Shown here in pieces: positions 60,553 through 64,000 of a stretch of 64,000 nucleotides of DNA. Position numbers and translations under genes: made by a program. How positions within the stretch are numbered: position 1 is the stretch's first letter; the number at the start of each line of letters is the position of its first letter. The stretch comes from Bradyrhizobium sp. dw_411 (GTDB taxonomy: Bacteria > Pseudomonadota > Alphaproteobacteria > Rhizobiales > Xanthobacteraceae): positions 62,001-126,000 of the forward strand of contig NZ_JAAVUY010000012.1 in the NCBI RefSeq assembly GCF_018449695.1, read 5' to 3'. The notes under the pieces were generated by a model. That model was given only the letters and a program-made list of their open reading frames with translations. It searched no databases and was not told where the DNA came from.

Positions 60553-61518
60553 TTAAGGCTGAATCCAAACCGTCATGCCCGGCTCAAAACCAGCCGAGGC
60601 CCCCTGCGGGTCGAGGCGCAGGCGCAGCGTGTTGCGGTCATGATCGCCGATGACCCGCTCGGCCTGCCAGGTGGCAAAGACTCCGAGCGGCCGCAGTTCG
60701 GTGATGACGGATTTGATCATGCCATCGGCACCGTTACGGATCACGCTCACGGTATTTCCCATCGTGAGACCGCTGAGATGGTCTTCGCGCACATTGAACG
60801 AGAGCCATTGCTGGCCTGTGGCTTCGACCATCAGGATCGGCTGGCCCGGGCGAACATTCTCACCTACCTCCGCGGCGATCACGCTGACCACCCCGTCGGC
60901 AGGCGCCCGCAGAATCATCTTTTCAAGACGGCGCTCCAGTACGGTCACCGCAGCGGCCGCAGCCTGCACCTGCGCGTCGGCGATCGCGCGCTCCTCGCGG
61001 GTCGGGCCCGCGACGGCCGCGTCATAATTCGCCTGGGCTTCCGCCACATCGGCGCGGGCACTGGCAGCGTCGTTTTCAGCCTGGTCAAGCGCCTGCTGGG
61101 ATTCAAAGCTCTGGCGCGCCAGCGTGCTGGTCCTTGTCAACTGCGCCTGCACATAATCGAGGCGCGCGCTGGCCTTGGCGATACCGGCTTTCAGCGAGTC
61201 GACCTGTTCACGGCGGACGCCGGCATAGACGTTGTTGCGGTTCGCGGTGGTCGAGGCGAGCGCGGCGCGCGCCTGGTCCACCTGCGCCGTCAATTCCACC
61301 GCGGAGAGCCGCGCCAGGACATCGCCGGCATGGACGCGAGCGCCTTTCTCGACCGCGATCGACATCAGTTGGCCGGTCACCTCTGGTTCCACCCTGACTT
61401 CGGTCGACCGCACGACGCCAACGATCGCCGTCGCCGCCGCGGAACGGCGCTCGTTGTAAATCAGCGCGGCGGCGACGAGCGCGATTACGACGATGGCGGC
61501 AATTCTAGCTTTGCGCAT
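60553..61518 (-). CDS. HlyD-family membrane fusion protein
   Basis: A 321-residue periplasmic adaptor with one N-terminal membrane anchor (MRKARIAAIVVIALVAAAL). It shows RSTEVRVEPEVTGQLMSIAV, the lipoyl half-motif HAGDVLARLS, a coiled-coil hairpin of about 100 residues, and the second barrel-sandwich half with ILRAPADGVVSVIAAEVGEN. It ends with PGMTVWIQP. ATG 61518 overlaps the permease gene by 14 bases. It would link the inner-membrane permease to an outer-membrane channel. Confidence 0.88.
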   Translation of the reverse strand: MRKARIAAIVVIALVAAALIYNERRSAAATAIVGVVRSTEVRVEPEVTGQLMSIAVEKGARVHAGDVLARLSAVELTAQVDQARAALASTTANRNNVYAGVRREQVDSLKAGIAKASARLDYVQAQLTRTSTLARQSFESQQALDQAENDAASARADVAEAQANYDAAVAGPTREERAIADAQVQAAAAAVTVLERRLEKMILRAPADGVVSVIAAEVGENVRPGQPILMVEATGQQWLSFNVREDHLSGLTMGNTVSVIRNGADGMIKSVITELRPLGVFATWQAERVIGDHDRNTLRLRLDPQGASAGFEPGMTVWIQP

Positions 61519-63835
61519 GTTGTCGTCCTTTCCTGACTGCAAACGCCGAGATCACGGCGAGCGCGAAATAGGCCAGCACCAGACACCACAGTCCGAGCCA
61601 GTCATGCGCGACTTCCCAGATGTTCGCACCCAGTTGATTGATGCGCACGAGGCCATCGATCGCAGAATCCGCGGGAAACAGCCGGCCCAGCGCGATGGCC
61701 GCGTCGGGGATGGCCTCGCGCGGCCATGCGAAGCCGGCGGTGAAGAATTGAGGCAGGCTGGTTGCCAGCAGCAGGATGGTCGCGTTTTCTGGCCGCGTGA
61801 ACCAGGCCCCGATGGCTTGTCCCATAAAACTCGTCGCCAGCAAAAACACGGTCGCCAGCGCGAATAGTTGCGGCAAATGTCCGAGCGTCGAAAAGCCGTA
61901 GAAACGCGGCAGCACGATGAGATAAAGCGCGAGCGCCGGAAGATAGATGGTCAGATGGGCGATGCCCCGGCCGAACACGCCTGCAAACGCTCCGCCGCCT
62001 GCGGCCAGCGCGGTGCCGGTCAACATCGCCGCACCGATCAGGAGGGTTTGCTGCAGGATCAGCACGAACGCTGCCGGAACGACGTAGCTGGCATAGCCGC
62101 CGACCGGATTGAAGATCGGTTGCAGCAGAACGTCGGCCGGGCTCGAACTCGCCAATTTCGCCTTGACGAGACTGCCATCGGAGCGGGCGCCTCGCGAAAC
62201 CAGGTCGGACGTCAATGCGCCGATTGCGGTTGCGACTCCGCTTGCGGTCGATCTGAATATGAACAGGTAGGTGGCATCCGCATAGATCGGGATGTGAGCG
62301 GTGAGGCCTTTGAGCACATCGCGCTCGGTGCCCGGGGGGATTTCGACGGCGGCAAAGGCCTCCCCGCGATTGATGGCCGTGCGCGCGTCGGCCAGCGTGC
62401 GGGTGCGAACCACGACACTCAACGCGCCGCTCGCATCCAGGGTTTCGACGATCTGGCGGCTAAGGTCGCTTTGATCGTTGTCGACAACCGCAATAGGAAG
62501 CTTGCGAAGGATCTGGTTCAGATAAGGCTGCGGATAATAAACGCCGTAAATCAGAGGGGCCAGGAACAAGAGGGTGAAAGCGCCCTTCATTCCCAACACG
62601 CGCCGCCACTCCGCCTTGAAGGCGCCGCCGATGCCCCGGGGCACTTCGAGGACCTCCTGTTTTTCGGGAAGCGGCGCCGTCTCGAACCGGCCGTTGCGCT
62701 TGAGGCTCGCCATGCGCAGCAACGCGAAGCTGGCATAGAGCACGGCCAGCCCAGCGAGTACCGTAAAGGAGAAGGCGGATTCCGAGACCGGCAATCCCCG
62801 CGCCGCCTGACCCAGCAAGACGGACATGTACCAGCGCAGCGGCAGGATAGCGCTCCATCCTTGCGCAAACGCATTCATGCCGACGGTTGGAAAGCCAACG
62901 CCGGCATAGCCGAATGCCGGAGAGACGAAGAGACCAGCCAGTCCGAGCCCGGTCGCCAGCTCACCGGTCAGGAGCTGCAGCAAGGCTCCCAGCGACAGAT
63001 GTGCAATAATCAGCAGCGAGGCTGCAGCCACCATCAGCGGTATGTCGCCCCGGAAGGGGATTTGCATCACGCCCTCCAGGAAGAGCGCTTCGGCCAACAT
63101 CAGCACGAAGAAGATGACGAATAGCGGCGCGAGCTTGCCGGCCAGCGCGATCACCGGATTGCCGCCGGCGCTTTCAAGCCACGCCCGCGCATCGCGACGG
63201 CGGAATTCGGATCCGACCGAATAGCCCGCGGCCAGGGTGATCACGACATGGATGATCATCGGCAGCAGCGCGCGCAGCAGGAATTGCGCATAGTTCTTTT
63301 GCGGATTGACCAGCGCGATGGTCTCCCCGGCCATCGTTCCGATGGAAGCCGCCGTGCGTGCGGCGCGCTTGGCGGGAGCGGCGGCGCTCGAAGCGACGGA
63401 AAGCACGTCGCTCAGGCCCGAAGATGCAATGCCGGCTGCCGTCAGAAACTGCTGGTTATAGAACCCGACGACCTGCGGACGGCGGTCGGCCTTGAGATCG
63501 CGCTCGAAATCCGGCGGGATAAAGATCGCCGAAATCGACTTGCCGGAGCGTATATCCTTCACGGCGGTCGAAAGCGTGCCGGCGCGGTCGACGATATGCA
63601 GGCTCGGAGACGCCGCGACGTATTCGATCAGCGCACGCGAGGCGTCCGATCGGTCCTCGTCGACTACGGTCACGCCGAGCCCCCGGATGACCGGATGGCT
63701 GAACACGGTCGTAAGAACCACGAACGCAAACAGCGGCACGCCGAAGATCAACAGCAGCGCCACGCGATCCTGAAACAGCCAGCGCCACTCGCGCTGCGCG
63801 ACCCGCAGAAAGCCTGGTTTTGCCGCCAGCCTCAT
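61505..63835 (-). CDS. Fused ABC-2-type permease (two membrane halves)
   Basis: A 776-residue protein built from two ABC2_membrane units: the first begins REWRWLFQDRVALLLIFGVP, the second EWRRVLGMKGAFTLLFLAPL. Each has a large periplasmic domain (VTVVDEDRSDASRAL; IAVVDNDQSDLSRQIVETLD) and a bundle of membrane helices. It resembles YhhJ/YbhR-type exporters but as a tandem fusion. No ATP-binding subunit is visible in the window; it may lie just beyond the edge. It is flanked by two HlyD-type adaptors. Confidence 0.83.
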   Translation of the reverse strand: MRLAAKPGFLRVAQREWRWLFQDRVALLLIFGVPLFAFVVLTTVFSHPVIRGLGVTVVDEDRSDASRALIEYVAASPSLHIVDRAGTLSTAVKDIRSGKSISAIFIPPDFERDLKADRRPQVVGFYNQQFLTAAGIASSGLSDVLSVASSAAAPAKRAARTAASIGTMAGETIALVNPQKNYAQFLLRALLPMIIHVVITLAAGYSVGSEFRRRDARAWLESAGGNPVIALAGKLAPLFVIFFVLMLAEALFLEGVMQIPFRGDIPLMVAAASLLIIAHLSLGALLQLLTGELATGLGLAGLFVSPAFGYAGVGFPTVGMNAFAQGWSAILPLRWYMSVLLGQAARGLPVSESAFSFTVLAGLAVLYASFALLRMASLKRNGRFETAPLPEKQEVLEVPRGIGGAFKAEWRRVLGMKGAFTLLFLAPLIYGVYYPQPYLNQILRKLPIAVVDNDQSDLSRQIVETLDASGALSVVVRTRTLADARTAINRGEAFAAVEIPPGTERDVLKGLTAHIPIYADATYLFIFRSTASGVATAIGALTSDLVSRGARSDGSLVKAKLASSSPADVLLQPIFNPVGGYASYVVPAAFVLILQQTLLIGAAMLTGTALAAGGGAFAGVFGRGIAHLTIYLPALALYLIVLPRFYGFSTLGHLPQLFALATVFLLATSFMGQAIGAWFTRPENATILLLATSLPQFFTAGFAWPREAIPDAAIALGRLFPADSAIDGLVRINQLGANIWEVAHDWLGLWCLVLAYFALAVISAFAVRKGRQHAQS

Positions 63836-64000
63836 TGCTTTAACCGCCAGTCGAGATAAGCGCTCATCCCGGGCCGCAGCTCCGGCACCGGCTGGACCGG
63901 ATAGGCGCGGATCGAAAACGTCCGCAAGTCGAAATCGCCCGAAGCGCGCGTGGCCCGCCAGCTCGCATATTCGCCCTTGGTCGCAATCAGCTTGACCTCG
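63832..64000 (-). CDS. HlyD-family membrane fusion protein, 3' part (cut by window edge)
   Basis: The C-terminal 55 residues of an adaptor (key residues in VKLIATKGEYASWRATRASG and PGMSAYLDWRLKQ) end with a TGA that overlaps the permease ATG. The conserved segment matches the end of HlyD/EmrA-type periplasmic adaptors. The 5' part is outside the window. Confidence 0.75.
   Translation of the reverse strand, partial: EVKLIATKGEYASWRATRASGDFDLRTFSIRAYPVQPVPELRPGMSAYLDWRLKQ

Noticed and set aside
61868..63124. 418-codon plus-strand open frame inside the ABC-2 permease gene.
   Set aside because: Antisense shadow: low-complexity Gln/Arg/Gly-rich translation and no recognisable domain.

Overview
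The window is GC-rich alphaproteobacterial DNA, most likely from Bradyrhizobium or a close relative (Nitrobacteraceae). The grounds are the alphaproteobacteria-restricted regulator GcrA, a SAM-II riboswitch in front of metZ, an Omp25/RopB-type outer membrane protein, and several short palindromic repeats of the kind scattered through Bradyrhizobium and Rhodopseudomonas chromosomes. No rRNA, tRNA, CRISPR array, transposase or phage gene was recognised. The genus is inference; no database search was run.

Layout. 0-8 kb: a flippase-like membrane protein, then a complete phosphate regulon, phoR-[PHO box]-pstS-pstC-pstA-pstB-phoU-phoB. 8-16 kb: housekeeping genes: gcrA, argD-argF with a structured leader, hslO, an aldose-epimerase-like gene, an outer membrane beta-barrel and an alpha/beta hydrolase. 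15.4-19.5 kb: a malonate unit in which a malonate decarboxylase alpha subunit (mdcA) is paired with a malonyl-CoA decarboxylase and a divergent LysR gene. 19.6-23.3 kb: apaG, then an OpgC acyltransferase with two secreted SGNH hydrolases. 23.5-30.2 kb: metZ with a SAM-II riboswitch and attenuator, a long dCTP deaminase, a lipoprotein sugar-dehydrogenase-like beta-propeller, a MATE transporter and an alkyl-DNA repair methyltransferase.

30.4-41.2 kb is an AraC-controlled acyl-CoA catabolic cluster with unknown substrate: two tandem, active-site-divergent acyl-CoA dehydrogenase-like proteins, an SDR without the usual Tyr, a cytoplasmic YWTD propeller, a 3-hydroxyacyl-CoA/carnitine dehydrogenase-like protein, a conventional acyl-CoA dehydrogenase, two crotonases and a CaiB-type CoA-transferase. 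41.2-46.6 kb: small uncharacterised genes and the cytochrome bo3 operon cyoABCD. 47-58.7 kb is a cluster of large signal-transduction ATPases: an AraC gene overlapping the first of three paralogous winged-helix/NB-ARC/TPR-like regulators (the second C-terminally truncated) and a convergent MalT-type LuxR regulator. It is followed by a PoxB-type pyruvate:quinone oxidoreductase and a fused ABC-2 permease flanked by two HlyD-type adaptors, the last cut by the window edge.

The most interesting parts are the divergent acyl-CoA cluster, the regulator cluster next to two quinone-linked respiratory units, the multi-hairpin metZ leader and the mdcA/malonyl-CoA decarboxylase hybrid. The recognised palindromic repeats are confined to the first 30 kb, where they sit mainly between convergent genes; the second half seems to lack them, which may mark a more recently acquired or reorganised segment.
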